A stretch of 45,154 nucleotides of DNA from Pseudomonadota bacterium (GCA_023404705.1 JAEYAU010000039.1:1-45154), one strand, 5' to 3'; positions 14,863 to 24,566 are shown, numbered from the stretch's first letter. The notes: generated by a model from the letters alone, not told the origin. Made by a program: numbers and translations.

Positions 14863-17010
14863 TCAGGCCGCTGCGACCGTCTCGTGGGTCTCGTCCGGCT
14901 GCGGCGGCGACCCGGCAAGCAGCCACACATCCGAGAAGCCCGCGCCAGCCAGCTCCTCGCAGGCCTTGTCGACGATTTCGCTCGCCGATGCGCCCGCGAC
15001 CAGCACCGCCTGCGGCGCGAAGCGCGCCATGCGCTCGGCCGGGAAATCGCCGACCGCGCCTGCGTCGATCACCACATGGTCGTAGCTGCGCGCGAGCGCA
15101 TCGACTGCGATCGCAAGGCGTTCCGAAAGCAGCATTGCGGCGCTGTCCGCGCCGACGCGGCCGGCCGGAATGATCTGCACCCGCGAAAGCTTGTCCCGCG
15201 TGATGATCTGACCGAATGAGGCCGTGCCGCGCACCAGGTCGGCGACGCCGGGGATCGAAGGATCGGTCGCAATCGCTGCCAGATTGGGGCTCGTCAGCGC
15301 GAGATCGATCAGGATCACGCGGCCATGCCCCGCGAGCCCGCGCGCCAGCGCGACCGCGGTCAGCGTCGTGCCCGCATGATGCGCCGCGCCGATGACGGCG
15401 ACGCGCCGGCCGCCCTCACCGGCTTCGCGCAATCCGCCCACCACGTCAGCGATGGTCAGGCCGGGTGGCGGCTCGCTGCTTGCAGGTTCCGGGTCTTTCA
15501 CCGGCACCGCTGCGACGGGCTCCTCTACCAACGGCACAGGCTTCGGCTCAGCGGGGACGAAGGACGGCTCCTGCGGCAGGTTTTCGGCCCGCGCCGGGCT
15601 GCCGGCCAGCAGCTCGCCCGTGGTGATGAAGCCCGCGGCCATGAAGAGCGTGGCGAGCGAGGCGATCATGACGATCGGCAGCTTCTTCGGGAAATAGGGC
15701 GTGTTCGACACGACCGCGCGCGAGATGATGCGCGCGTCGCTCGGCGCCGCGCCGATGCTGTCGCGCGCCGTCGCCTCGCGATACTTCGCGAGATAGGCCT
15801 CGAGCAGGTCGCGCTGCGCCTTCGCCTCGCGATCGAGCGCACGCAGCTCCACGTCCTGCTCGTTGTTGGACACGGCCTGGCGCTTGAGCTGGTCGAGGCT
15901 GCTCGCGAGCGAGGCGACCCGGGCCCCCGCGATCTTGGCATCGTTATCGAAGGCGCGCGCGAGACGTTCGGCCTCGACGCGAAGCTGGCGATCGAGATCG
16001 GAGATCTGCGCCTTGAGCTCCTTGATGCGCGGATGACTGCCAAGCAAGGTCGAGGACTGCTCGGCCAGTTGCGCGGTCAACGTCACGCGCTGCTCGGAGA
16101 GCCGCCGCACCACTTCGGAATTGAGCAGATCCGACGCCTCGATCGGCCCACCGCCCTTCAGGAGTTCGCGGATGAAGCGGGCCTTGGCCTCGAGCTCAGC
16201 CTTCTGCGCGCGGCCGGCCGCGAGATCGCGGTTCGCCTCGCCGAGCGTCTGGCTGGAGAGCGTCGTGTTGTTGGTGCCGATGAACAGGTTGGTCTTGCCG
16301 CGGAAGTCCTCGACTCGCGCCTCGGCTTCGGCGACGCGTTTGCGCAGGACCTCGATCTCGCCGGCGAGCCAGCGGCTGGCATGCCGCGTCTGCTCGAGCC
16401 GCGCCGTCTGCTGGAATTGCAGATACGTGTCCGCGATCGTATTGGCGACCTGCGCCGCAAGCTCCGGATCGCCCGACTGGAACTCGACCCCGATCACGCG
16501 TGACTTGTCGACCGGGAATACGGCGATGCGATCGTTGTAGGACTCGAGCACCCGCTCCTCGGGCGTCATCCGCAGCGGATCCTTGGCGAGCCCGATGAAG
16601 CTCAGAATCGTGCGCGTGAGCGAGACGCCGCGCAGCGCCGGATCGAATTCCGGATTCTCCCCGAGCCGAAGCTCCTTGATCACCTGGCGCGCGAGGTCGC
16701 GCGAGAGCGCGAGCTGCACCTGGCTGGTCACCGCCTCGGTGTCGACCGTCGGCTCGCGCTGGCTGTTCTTCTCGGCCTCGGGCCGCAGGAAGACGTTCTC
16801 CCGCGTCTCGATCAGGATGCGGGCCTCGGACTTGTATTTGGGCGAGAGCAGGTTGACGGCAACGCCCGCGAGCAGCGCGACCACCAGCGCGGGCGCCAGG
16901 GCCCACCACTTCTTGCGCCAGAGCGACCGGCCGAGGGTGCGGAGATCGAGCTCCCCTTCCCAGGCGGGCTCGAACGTCTCGTCCACCCGACTCATTTCAC
17001 GGAAACGCAT
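14863..17010 (-). CDS. Exopolysaccharide co-polymerase (Wzz/Wzc-like) with degenerate ATPase domain
   Basis: About 715 residues. The N-terminal Wzz domain has a membrane helix (WALAPALVVALLAGVAVNLL), a periplasmic coiled-coil (about 190-420) and a second helix (PIVMIASLATLFMAAGFI). A Pro-rich linker leads to a MinD/BY-kinase-like domain (about 520-715). There Walker A reads GAAHHAGTT with Thr in place of the invariant Lys, the Walker A' acidic pair is reduced to ILIDLAL, and there is no C-terminal tyrosine cluster. Chain-length control is likely; kinase activity is not. The start is uncertain: ATG 17010 or 16995, and an in-frame TTG at 17052. It diverges from the wza-like gene. Confidence 0.88.
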   Translation of the reverse strand: MRFREMSRVDETFEPAWEGELDLRTLGRSLWRKKWWALAPALVVALLAGVAVNLLSPKYKSEARILIETRENVFLRPEAEKNSQREPTVDTEAVTSQVQLALSRDLARQVIKELRLGENPEFDPALRGVSLTRTILSFIGLAKDPLRMTPEERVLESYNDRIAVFPVDKSRVIGVEFQSGDPELAAQVANTIADTYLQFQQTARLEQTRHASRWLAGEIEVLRKRVAEAEARVEDFRGKTNLFIGTNNTTLSSQTLGEANRDLAAGRAQKAELEAKARFIRELLKGGGPIEASDLLNSEVVRRLSEQRVTLTAQLAEQSSTLLGSHPRIKELKAQISDLDRQLRVEAERLARAFDNDAKIAGARVASLASSLDQLKRQAVSNNEQDVELRALDREAKAQRDLLEAYLAKYREATARDSIGAAPSDARIISRAVVSNTPYFPKKLPIVMIASLATLFMAAGFITTGELLAGSPARAENLPQEPSFVPAEPKPVPLVEEPVAAVPVKDPEPASSEPPPGLTIADVVGGLREAGEGGRRVAVIGAAHHAGTTLTAVALARGLAGHGRVILIDLALTSPNLAAIATDPSIPGVADLVRGTASFGQIITRDKLSRVQIIPAGRVGADSAAMLLSERLAIAVDALARSYDHVVIDAGAVGDFPAERMARFAPQAVLVAGASASEIVDKACEELAGAGFSDVWLLAGSPPQPDETHETVAAA

Positions 17011-17169
17011 GACCAAGCCCAACCACGACCGGACTGCCGCGTCGCCGATCAAAGAACATTAAGGTTGCTGTCGCGTTAATTGCAGCCGCGAAACGGCCCT
17101 TGGTGAGGTTTTGTTAACCATGCCCGGCGTTAATCGGTCCGACGCTACCTTCCCGACCGGAATCGGCCC

Positions 17170-17727
17170 ATGCGCTTGCGCCGCCTCGCAGTCCTTGCCG
17201 TTGCCGCGCTGGCGCTCGCCGCCTGTGCGCACGGCTCCGGCGCGCCCTCCGTTTCGCCGAAGCCGGACGCCCCCTATACGCTCGACTCTGGCGATCGGCT
17301 CCGCGTGGTCGTGTTCGGCCAGGACGGCCTGAGCAATTCCTATGCGGTCGATACCGCCGGCCGCATCACCATGCCGCTGATCGGCGCTGTTCCCGCGCGC
17401 GGCAAGACCCCGGCCTCACTGCAGCAGACGATCGCCGACAAGCTCAAGCAGGGCTTCGTGCGCGAGCCACATGTGGCCGTGGAGGTCGAGACTTATCGGC
17501 CGTTCTTCATCCTCGGCGAGGTCACGGTTCCGGGCCAGTACGCCTACGTTCCGAACATGACGGTCGAGACCGCCGTCGCGATCGCGGGCGGCTTTACGCC
17601 GCGGGCGCTCAAACAAACCATCGAGATCAGCCGCGCGATGGACGGCGTTCTCGAGCGCGGCGTCGTGCCGGTCACCTTCCCGGTCCGCCCCGGCGACACC
17701 ATCGTGGTCGCGGAACGCTGGTTCTGA
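17170..17727 (+). CDS. Polysaccharide export lipoprotein (Wza/ExoF-like)
   Basis: A 185-residue outer-membrane or periplasmic lipoprotein. The signal peptide ends in the lipobox LAAC with Cys19. The Poly_export domain begins YTLDSGDRLRVVVFGQ and is followed by an SLBB-type domain (FFILGEVTVPGQYAYVP). It is shorter than E. coli Wza, having no C-terminal membrane-spanning helix, which is common for the alphaproteobacterial form. It starts the rightward operon that continues with the glycosyltransferase two bases later. Confidence 0.92.
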   Translation: MRLRRLAVLAVAALALAACAHGSGAPSVSPKPDAPYTLDSGDRLRVVVFGQDGLSNSYAVDTAGRITMPLIGAVPARGKTPASLQQTIADKLKQGFVREPHVAVEVETYRPFFILGEVTVPGQYAYVPNMTVETAVAIAGGFTPRALKQTIEISRAMDGVLERGVVPVTFPVRPGDTIVVAERWF

Positions 17728-17729
17728 CC

Positions 17730-18869
17730 ATGCCGGAGGCGGCTCGACCGCTGCGAATCCTTCATGTGATGCGCGCGCCCGTCGGTGGCCTGTTCCGCCA
17801 CGTCATGGATCTTGCGGGCGAGCAGATCGCACGCGGCCACGAAGTCGGCATCGTTGCAGACTCCTCGACCGGTGGCGCCCGCGCCGAATCCATCCTCGCG
17901 GCCCTCGCTCCGAAGCTCGCCCTTGGCCTCACGCGCGTGCCGATGAGCCGCCACATCGGCGCGAGCGACCTCGGCGCGGCACGCCACGTCGCGGAGCGCG
18001 CCAGCGCCGCGCAGGCCGACGTGATCCACGGTCACGGCGCCAAAGGCGGCGCCTATGCGCGGCTGACGCGGCCCTCCCGCGCGATCCGCGTCTACACGCC
18101 GCACGGCGGCAGCCTGCACTACAGTGCGACCTCGCCAGTCGGGCTCGTCTATCTCGGGCTCGAGCGCGTGCTGAAAGGCCGCACGGAGCTGTTCCTGTTC
18201 GAGAGCGCGTTCGGCCGCGACGCTTTCGCGGCGAAACTCGGCGCACCGCGGGCGCTGGTGCGCGTGGTCCACAACGGCGTCACGCCCGCGGAGTTCGCGC
18301 CGATCGAGGCCGATACGGATGCCACCGATCTCGTCTTCGTCGGCGAGCTACGCATGCTCAAGGGCATCGACGTGCTGATCGATGCGATCGCATTGCTCGC
18401 GCAATCCGGCCGGCGCGTGACCGCGACCCTCGTCGGCGCTGGCCCCGATGAGGCCGCGCTGCGCCAGCAGGTGGAGCGGCTCGGTCTGTCCGACGCCATT
18501 CATTTTGCAGGTGTGATGGCGGCACGCGCCGCCTTCGCTCGCGGCCGCTGCGCCGTGGTTCCATCGCGCGCCGAATCCCTGCCCTATATCGTGCTCGAAG
18601 CCGGCGCCGCCGGCATGCCGCTCATCACCACCAATGTCGGCGGCATTCCCGAGATCTTCGGTCCGCAAGCGGACCGTCTCGTTCCAACCGGCGATGTCAG
18701 TGCGCTCGCGCGCGCGATCACGACGACCCTGGACGGACACGAGGCGGCACGCAACGCGGCGTTAACCTTGAGAGATCGTATACGCGCGCACTTCTCGACT
18801 GAAGTTATGACGGACTCCGTGATAGATGCGTACCGCGAGGCGCTCCGCGCGCACGCGATGCTTAAGTGA
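17730..18869 (+). CDS. Glycosyltransferase family 4
   Basis: A 379-residue GT-B enzyme. The N-terminal acceptor domain contains RILHVMRAPVGGLFRHV. The C-terminal Rossmann domain has LVFVGELRMLKGIDVLIDAI and the nucleotide-sugar E-x7-E motif in PSRAESLPYIVLEAGAAGMP. It should add one sugar, retaining configuration, to the lipid-linked intermediate on the cytoplasmic face. Donor and acceptor cannot be read from sequence. It is the only clear glycosyltransferase besides the initiating enzyme in the locus and starts two bases after the wza-like gene. Confidence 0.92.
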   Translation: MPEAARPLRILHVMRAPVGGLFRHVMDLAGEQIARGHEVGIVADSSTGGARAESILAALAPKLALGLTRVPMSRHIGASDLGAARHVAERASAAQADVIHGHGAKGGAYARLTRPSRAIRVYTPHGGSLHYSATSPVGLVYLGLERVLKGRTELFLFESAFGRDAFAAKLGAPRALVRVVHNGVTPAEFAPIEADTDATDLVFVGELRMLKGIDVLIDAIALLAQSGRRVTATLVGAGPDEAALRQQVERLGLSDAIHFAGVMAARAAFARGRCAVVPSRAESLPYIVLEAGAAGMPLITTNVGGIPEIFGPQADRLVPTGDVSALARAITTTLDGHEAARNAALTLRDRIRAHFSTEVMTDSVIDAYREALRAHAMLK

Positions 18870-18958
18870 CTCTACGATTCCACTAAGTGTTTCTTGATGC
18901 TTTTTCGCTAAACCCAGCGCCACGCGCCGTGTATCTGGCTGCGTTTGTACACTGGGGA

Positions 18959-20515
18959 ATGTCCGTCATGATGGGCTTCGAGGGCGGCCGTCGCAGCATG
19001 ATCGGCGCCGTTTCGATCGGCGCGAGCGCGGCGGCGATCCGTGCTCCGCGAGGCGAGCTCTCGCCCGCGGCCATGAGTGTGGTCGCGCAGCGTGTGGCGC
19101 CCGCCTACTCGCCGATCGTCGTTGCCGGCTTCGTCCGCATGATCGAGTTCGGTGTGATCTCGGCGATCGGCGTGCTCATCTATCTGCTCTATGTCTATCC
19201 GGTCGATGGTCGCACGCTCGAGCTCTATTACATCCTGACCGCCGGCGGGATCGCGGCTCTGGCCGTGCTCGCCTTCCAGGCCGCGGACATCTATCAGGTG
19301 CAGGCGTTCCGCAGCCCCGTGAGCCAGTCCGCGCGCCTCGTGGTCGGCTGGGGCCTCGTGTTCCTCACGGTCGCGGCCGGCATGTTCTTCGCAAAGCTCG
19401 GCGACACCTATTCGCGACTGTGGCTCGGCTCGTTCTACGGCATCGGCCTGATCGCCCTGCTCGGTTTCCGCTTCTGCCTGTACGGCCTGGTGCGTCATTG
19501 GACGCATGACGGGCGGCTCGATCGCCGCGCCGTGGTGGTCGGCGGCGGCGACGCCGGCGAGCAGCTCATCGGCGCGCTCGACGTTCAACGCGACTCCGAC
19601 GTGCGCGTGGTCGGCGTGTTCGACGACCGCGGCGAGGACCGCTCGCCGCCGACCTGCGCGGGCCAGCAGAAGCTCGGCACCGTCGACGATCTGATCGAGT
19701 TCGCCCGCCGCACCCGCGTCGATCTCGTGATCTTCTCGCTGCCGATCACGGCCGAGACCCGCATCCTGCAAATGCTCAAGAAGCTCTGGGTGCTGCCCGT
19801 CGACATCCGCCTCTCGGCGCACACCAACAAGCTCCGCTTCCGCCCGCGTTCCTATTCCTACATCGGCAACGTCCCGGTGCTCGACGTCTTCGACAAGCCG
19901 ATCGCGGACTGGGACGTCGTCATGAAATGGCTGTTCGACCGCATCGTCGGCACCCTGGCCCTGATCGCGCTCTCGCCGGTGCTGCTGCTCACCGCCCTGG
20001 CCGTCAAGCTCGACAGCAAGGGTCCGGTGCTGTTCAAGCAGAAGCGGTACGGCTTCAACAACGAGCTGATCGAGGTCTACAAGTTCCGCTCGATGTATGT
20101 GGATCAGAGCGACGCGACCGCATCCAGGCTGGTCACCAAGGGCGATCCGCGCGTCACGCGCGTCGGCCGCTTCATCCGCAAGACCAGCCTCGACGAGCTG
20201 CCGCAGCTCTTCAATGTGGTGTTCAAGGGCAACCTCTCGCTGGTCGGCCCGCGTCCCCACGCCGTGCACGCCAAGGCCGAGGATCGGCTCTATGACGAGG
20301 CCGTGGACGGCTACTTCGCGCGCCATCGCGTGAAGCCCGGCATCACGGGCTGGGCGCAGATCAACGGCTGGCGCGGCGAGACCGACCGCCACGAGAAGAT
20401 CCAGCGCCGCGTCGAGCACGACCTCTACTACATCGAGAACTGGTCGGTGCTGTTCGACCTCTACATCCTGGCGGTGACGCCCTTCGCGCTGGCCAAGACC
20501 GAGAACGCGTATTGA
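18959..20515 (+). CDS. Undecaprenyl-phosphate sugar phosphotransferase (WcaJ/ExoY family)
   Basis: A polyprenyl glycosylphosphotransferase of about 518 residues, which loads the first sugar-1-phosphate onto undecaprenyl phosphate. Four hydrophobic helices come first, then a CoA-binding-like Rossmann domain (AVVVGGGDAGEQLI). The C-terminal catalytic domain has a membrane helix, KRYGFNNELIEVYKFRSMY, the DELPQLFNVVFKG segment and LVGPRPH. ATG 18959 is preceded by GGGGA; ATG 18968 is also possible, and the frame opens at a non-ATG codon at 18887. Its stop TGA overlaps the next gene's TTG start. The sugar (glucose or galactose type) is undetermined. Confidence 0.93.
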   Translation: MSVMMGFEGGRRSMIGAVSIGASAAAIRAPRGELSPAAMSVVAQRVAPAYSPIVVAGFVRMIEFGVISAIGVLIYLLYVYPVDGRTLELYYILTAGGIAALAVLAFQAADIYQVQAFRSPVSQSARLVVGWGLVFLTVAAGMFFAKLGDTYSRLWLGSFYGIGLIALLGFRFCLYGLVRHWTHDGRLDRRAVVVGGGDAGEQLIGALDVQRDSDVRVVGVFDDRGEDRSPPTCAGQQKLGTVDDLIEFARRTRVDLVIFSLPITAETRILQMLKKLWVLPVDIRLSAHTNKLRFRPRSYSYIGNVPVLDVFDKPIADWDVVMKWLFDRIVGTLALIALSPVLLLTALAVKLDSKGPVLFKQKRYGFNNELIEVYKFRSMYVDQSDATASRLVTKGDPRVTRVGRFIRKTSLDELPQLFNVVFKGNLSLVGPRPHAVHAKAEDRLYDEAVDGYFARHRVKPGITGWAQINGWRGETDRHEKIQRRVEHDLYYIENWSVLFDLYILAVTPFALAKTENAY

Positions 20516-21819
20516 GCGCCGTTGCGCATGCGGACATGCCGGGTCGGATCGCGCGCGTTCCCACGAGTGCCGCGTCCCAGCTGCTGCACGGCGTCCTCTT
20601 CGTCACGATCCTGATCAGCCCGCTCGTTCTCATCGAGCCCGCGCCCTATGAAGGCGTCGCGGCCGTGCTCGGCTTCCTCTGCGTGGTCGCGGGTGTCGGC
20701 TTCGACCGGCGGCTGCTGCCGCTGCTCGCTCTGATCATTCTCATGAACGTCGGTGGACTCCTGGCCGTCATCCCGGTGGTGGGCCAGGAGAAGACGATCC
20801 GCTACGCCGCGATCTCGTGGTTCATGGCCTTCACGGCCGTGGTCTTCGCGTGCCTGTTCGCGACCGACACCATGCGCCGGCTCACGCTGATGCGGCGCGC
20901 CTACGTCATCGCCGCGGTGGCGGTCTCGATCATCGGCGCCATCGGCTATTTCAATATCGCGGGCACCGCGACGATCTTCGCCACCATCGGCCGCGCCAAC
21001 GCCACCTTCAAGGACCCGAACGTGTTCGGGCCGTTCCTGATCCTCCCGCTCCTGCTGCTGCTTCAGTCGCTGATCAGCGAAGGCTTCCGGCCGCTGCGGG
21101 CCGCGACCATGCTGGTGATCCTGGCCGGACTGTTCCTCAGCTTCTCGCGCGGCGCCTGGTTCAACTTCGGTCTGGCGGCCGCGCTCACCCTCGGCCTGAT
21201 GTTCATCACCGCGCCCACCCTGCGATCGCGTGCCCGGATCGTCACGCTCAGCATCGTGATCATCGTCGGGCTTGCAGCGCTGATCATGATCGCGCTCTCG
21301 TTCGATGCGATCAGCAAGATGTTCTTCGAGCGGGCAAAGCTCATCCAATATTACGATGCCGGCACCACCATGGGCCGCTTCGACCTGCAGCGGCTCGCTT
21401 TTCAGGAGGTGTTCGATCATCCCTTCGGCGTCGGCCCCTACACCTTCGCGCGCGAATTCGGCCTGCAGCAGCACAACGTCTATCTGCACGCCTTCCTGGT
21501 CTATGGCTGGCTCGGCGGCATGGCCTATCTGACGCTGGTCCTGCTCACCATCGGTGTCGGGCTGCGCGCCGCGCTGGTCGCCACGCCCTGGCAGCCCTAT
21601 GTGATCGCCGCACTCGCGGCCTTCTTCGCGGTCGCGATCGAAGGCGCCGTGATCGACACCGATCACTGGCGCAGCTTTTATCTGCAGATGGGGCTCGTCT
21701 GGGCTCTGTTCGTCGCCACCGAACGCGGACTGGAGGCGCGCAAGGCCCCACGCACCCGCTGGCATACCGCTGACGCTGCGGCCGGCGCGGCTCATGCCGC
21801 CCCGATACTGCGCCGTTAG
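20512..21819 (+). CDS. O-antigen ligase/polymerase family protein (Wzy-like)
   Basis: A 435-residue protein with about 11 membrane helices and the Wzy_C family segment LSFSRGAWFNFGLAAALTL (near residue 205). A periplasmic loop (near residues 275-325) contains GRFDLQRLAFQEVFDHPFG and ends QQHNVYLHAFLVYGW. In this context it is more likely the polymerase joining repeat units than a lipid A ligase. The start at TTG 20512 overlaps the preceding stop (TTGA); ATG 20536 is the alternative. Confidence 0.88.
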   Translation: MSAVAHADMPGRIARVPTSAASQLLHGVLFVTILISPLVLIEPAPYEGVAAVLGFLCVVAGVGFDRRLLPLLALIILMNVGGLLAVIPVVGQEKTIRYAAISWFMAFTAVVFACLFATDTMRRLTLMRRAYVIAAVAVSIIGAIGYFNIAGTATIFATIGRANATFKDPNVFGPFLILPLLLLLQSLISEGFRPLRAATMLVILAGLFLSFSRGAWFNFGLAAALTLGLMFITAPTLRSRARIVTLSIVIIVGLAALIMIALSFDAISKMFFERAKLIQYYDAGTTMGRFDLQRLAFQEVFDHPFGVGPYTFAREFGLQQHNVYLHAFLVYGWLGGMAYLTLVLLTIGVGLRAALVATPWQPYVIAALAAFFAVAIEGAVIDTDHWRSFYLQMGLVWALFVATERGLEARKAPRTRWHTADAAAGAAHAAPILRR

Positions 21820-21885
21820 GCTTTCTTAGGCGACATCCGGTAAGCCGTTCGGATCGCCGGCAGCACCGGTTTCACGAGGGTCGGC

Positions 21886-23199
21886 ATGGGCCGTCTGTTC
21901 CGCCACTTCTCCTTGCCCTATCTGGGGCTGCGGATCACGACCGCCTCCGCGGCAGTTGCCTCTGGACTGATTCAGACCTTCGTCCTGGTCCGCGTGCTGA
22001 GCCCGGATCTCTTCTCACTCTTCGTGGTCGTCGCCGCGCTCGGCCTCTCGCTCTGGTTCTTCGATCTCGGCATCTCCCGCATCCTGTTCCTGCGGCTGCG
22101 CGCGCGTCATCTCAACGGCACAGCGGATCCCGAAATCGCCGGCCAGACCACGGCGGTCGCTTGGTTCTATGCGGCCCTGGTGCTGCTCGGCGGCGTGATC
22201 TGCTTCGCCGTGATGGCGCTGCGCGCCGACACCTCGCTGCGGCTCGCGCTCGAGTTCGGCCTGTTCTTCGTCTTCTGCGCGCTCAATCTCGTCTGGTTCG
22301 TGTTCCGCAACGCCTCGATCGCAACCGACACCTTCGTTCAGTTCGAGACTTTCGAGGCGCTCCGCCGCGTCGGCCACATTGTCATGATGCTGTCGCTGCT
22401 CGCCGGCGTCTCGATGCTGGCCTTCGTGATCGCGGCCAATGCGCTCTGGCTCGTGCTCATCGTGCTGCTGGCGCGGCGCCTCGTGCAGAAGGACGCCCTG
22501 TCGCCCGAGCTGCGCGGTATCCCGCGCCGGCTCGCCACCTTCTTCCGCGAGAACCGCGCCAACGTGCTGCGCAGCGGCAGCTTCGCGGCGAGCGAGCTCT
22601 ACATCTACAATTTCCCCTACTATGTGGTGCCGGCCTTCTTCGGTCTCGGCGCGCCCACCATCATTCTCGACACCACCTTCAAGATCTTCCGCGGCGCCGG
22701 GCTCATCTACGCGGTGGGCTGCGACATCGCGGTGCCGCGCCAGACGCGCGCCTATGCCGAAGGCGACACCGTGACGCTAACCCGCGTCACCCTGCAGGCG
22801 CTGCTGCTCATCGGCGTGCCCACCGCCGTGATCTGCACCGTGCTCTTCTTCGGGGCCGACCTGATTTTCCGCATCCTGCTCGGCGGCGCCGTCACGATGC
22901 CGAAGGAGATCGGCCCGATCCTGATCGCCCTGATGCTCGCCAACATGGTGCAGAACGTCGCGACCTCGCTCCTGATCCACACCGGCTACTTCAAGGAGAT
23001 GTCGCGCATCGCGCTCTCGCTGGTCGCCGCGATGACGCTGATGAGCGTAATCGCGGTCGTGGCGCGCCTCGACATTGTCGGCTTCCTGCTGGCCTATCTG
23101 GCGGTCTACCTGGTCGGCGCCGTGGCCTTCGTCACGCTCGCGATCCGCGGCCCGCTGCACGCGCCCGCGCCCGTCGCGGCCCCGGGTGGCGCCGGCTGA
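21886..23199 (+). CDS. Polysaccharide flippase (Wzx-like)
   Basis: A 437-residue, multi-helix protein of the MOP superfamily. It should move the lipid-linked repeat unit across the inner membrane. It begins MGRLFRHFSLPYLGLRIT and carries roughly 12 hydrophobic segments separated by short basic loops, with no soluble domain. It closes the rightward exopolysaccharide operon (export lipoprotein, glycosyltransferase, initiating transferase, polymerase, flippase), 66 bp after the polymerase gene. Confidence 0.87.
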   Translation: MGRLFRHFSLPYLGLRITTASAAVASGLIQTFVLVRVLSPDLFSLFVVVAALGLSLWFFDLGISRILFLRLRARHLNGTADPEIAGQTTAVAWFYAALVLLGGVICFAVMALRADTSLRLALEFGLFFVFCALNLVWFVFRNASIATDTFVQFETFEALRRVGHIVMMLSLLAGVSMLAFVIAANALWLVLIVLLARRLVQKDALSPELRGIPRRLATFFRENRANVLRSGSFAASELYIYNFPYYVVPAFFGLGAPTIILDTTFKIFRGAGLIYAVGCDIAVPRQTRAYAEGDTVTLTRVTLQALLLIGVPTAVICTVLFFGADLIFRILLGGAVTMPKEIGPILIALMLANMVQNVATSLLIHTGYFKEMSRIALSLVAAMTLMSVIAVVARLDIVGFLLAYLAVYLVGAVAFVTLAIRGPLHAPAPVAAPGGAG

Positions 23200-23255
23200 G
23201 GCTGAGGCGCGGTCGCGAGTCAGCCCGATAAATCGTTCAAAATGCTGGAGAAAAA

Positions 23256-23333
23256 TGGTCGGAGCGCCGAGATTTGAACTCGGGACCCCCAGTCCCCCAG
23301 ACTGGTGCGCTAACCGGGCTGCGCTACGCTCCG
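23256..23333 (-). tRNA. tRNA-Pro (GGG)
   Basis: A complete cloverleaf is readable on the minus strand. Acceptor arms CGGAGCG/CGCTCCG pair perfectly. The D arm is GCGC/GCGC and the anticodon stem is CCAGT/ACTGG with loop CTGGGGG, giving anticodon GGG. The T arm is CCGAG-TTCAAAT-CTCGG. The CCA end is encoded, and a TTTTT run follows immediately. I saw no second copy of its 3' end that would mark an integrated island. Confidence 0.97.
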
Positions 23334-23399
23334 ACAGGCGGCCTGTATAGTCGGGCCGGGCTGGGCGCGCAACGGCAGCGCCCATATGGTTCCGCCGCG

Positions 23400-24551
23400 T
23401 CAGGCGCCCGCGAGTGACGCCCCGACGGCCGCAAAGGCGCCGGCAAAGCGCGCGATCACGTCGAGGTCGACCACCTCCGCACCACGGTCGCTCGGATTGT
23501 GGAAAAGGTCGTTGCTGCCGATGATGGAGACGAACCGTCCGCCGCCATGATGGACGTTCTTCGCTTCCCCCAGCGGAACCGTGCCGCGCGCGTGACGCCG
23601 GTCGATCCGGAGCCCGGCCTTCGTCATGGCCTCCTCCATCAGCGCTTCCATCTCGTCGTCGGACGCCTGCAGCAGATTGCCGGGTCCCTGCGCCGCGCCG
23701 ATATTGGCGCCGAGATGGATCCACGCTTTCGCGGCCGCAACGATCCCCGGCCGGCGCGCGATGAAGCTCTCGAGCCCGAGGTGACCGAGCTCATGGCCGC
23801 TCGAGGCAACAAACAACACATCCCTGACGGGCCGCGTGGCGCGCATCGCGCGCATGATATCCAGCCAGCACGCCAGCCCACCGCCGCGCTCGCTCGCGCA
23901 CGCTCCCCAGCCGCTGCGCGGCGTCATGACAACCAACGGCGCCGCTTTTCTGTCCTGTCCCGGAGCCACCGCGACCACGTTCAAGGCTTTTGCCTCGACG
24001 TGTCGGACATGCGCCGTGAGCCGCGCTGTCGCGCCTTGTCGTGCGCATGCCGCAAGGAAGGAGGCCTCCTCGCTGTCCACTTGGAGCACCGGAGGTCCGA
24101 ACGGACGCAGGAAGCTGTCGGCATTGCTCGGGCATAATCCAGGCCGCGCGCCCCGCGTGATGACGACGATCGCTTGATGCCGGTCTTGCCGGCGTGCTTC
24201 GCCCAAGGCGCCGGCCTCGGCTGCGTTCGGCGGAATCTCCGTAAGCCCGATCAGGGCTTCGCTGTTTAGCTCCCCCAGCGGGCCCGAAATCCCCGCCGAA
24301 CTCGTGAAGGCGCCGTCGAATAACGGCAGTCCCTCGATCTTCCGACCGTTCACCTCGAGAGTCGCCGCGACTGGATCGATGCGGCTAAGCGTGAACTCCT
24401 CGAGCGCCGGTTCGAGCCCGATCCGACGCACTTCATCAGCGAGCCATTCCCCGGACGCTCGATCGACATCGGTTCCGGTACGATGCGCCCCCTGCGCTTC
24501 GTAAGCCCGGATAACAGCGCCAATCCCTTGCTGCACATCAACGTCACGCAT
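23400..24551 (-). CDS. M28-like peptidase family protein with altered metal ligands
   Basis: About 383 residues, with the layout of M28 aminopeptidases including a PA-like insert. The usual ligands look changed. Where active enzymes have HLD-x-DD in the first metal motif, this reads TPRSGW and SERGGG. The Glu-Glu pair is SGHELGHLG. Only the final FHNPSD histidine region is well kept. It could be an inactive or divergent hydrolase. Start ATG 24551 is cautious; GTG 24560 and TTG 24566 are in frame and closer to GGTGGGA. It directly follows the Bug-type gene, probably in one operon. Confidence 0.72.
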   Translation of the reverse strand: MRDVDVQQGIGAVIRAYEAQGAHRTGTDVDRASGEWLADEVRRIGLEPALEEFTLSRIDPVAATLEVNGRKIEGLPLFDGAFTSSAGISGPLGELNSEALIGLTEIPPNAAEAGALGEARRQDRHQAIVVITRGARPGLCPSNADSFLRPFGPPVLQVDSEEASFLAACARQGATARLTAHVRHVEAKALNVVAVAPGQDRKAAPLVVMTPRSGWGACASERGGGLACWLDIMRAMRATRPVRDVLFVASSGHELGHLGLESFIARRPGIVAAAKAWIHLGANIGAAQGPGNLLQASDDEMEALMEEAMTKAGLRIDRRHARGTVPLGEAKNVHHGGGRFVSIIGSNDLFHNPSDRGAEVVDLDVIARFAGAFAAVGASLAGA

Positions 24552-24566
24552 CGCATGCACGAGCAA

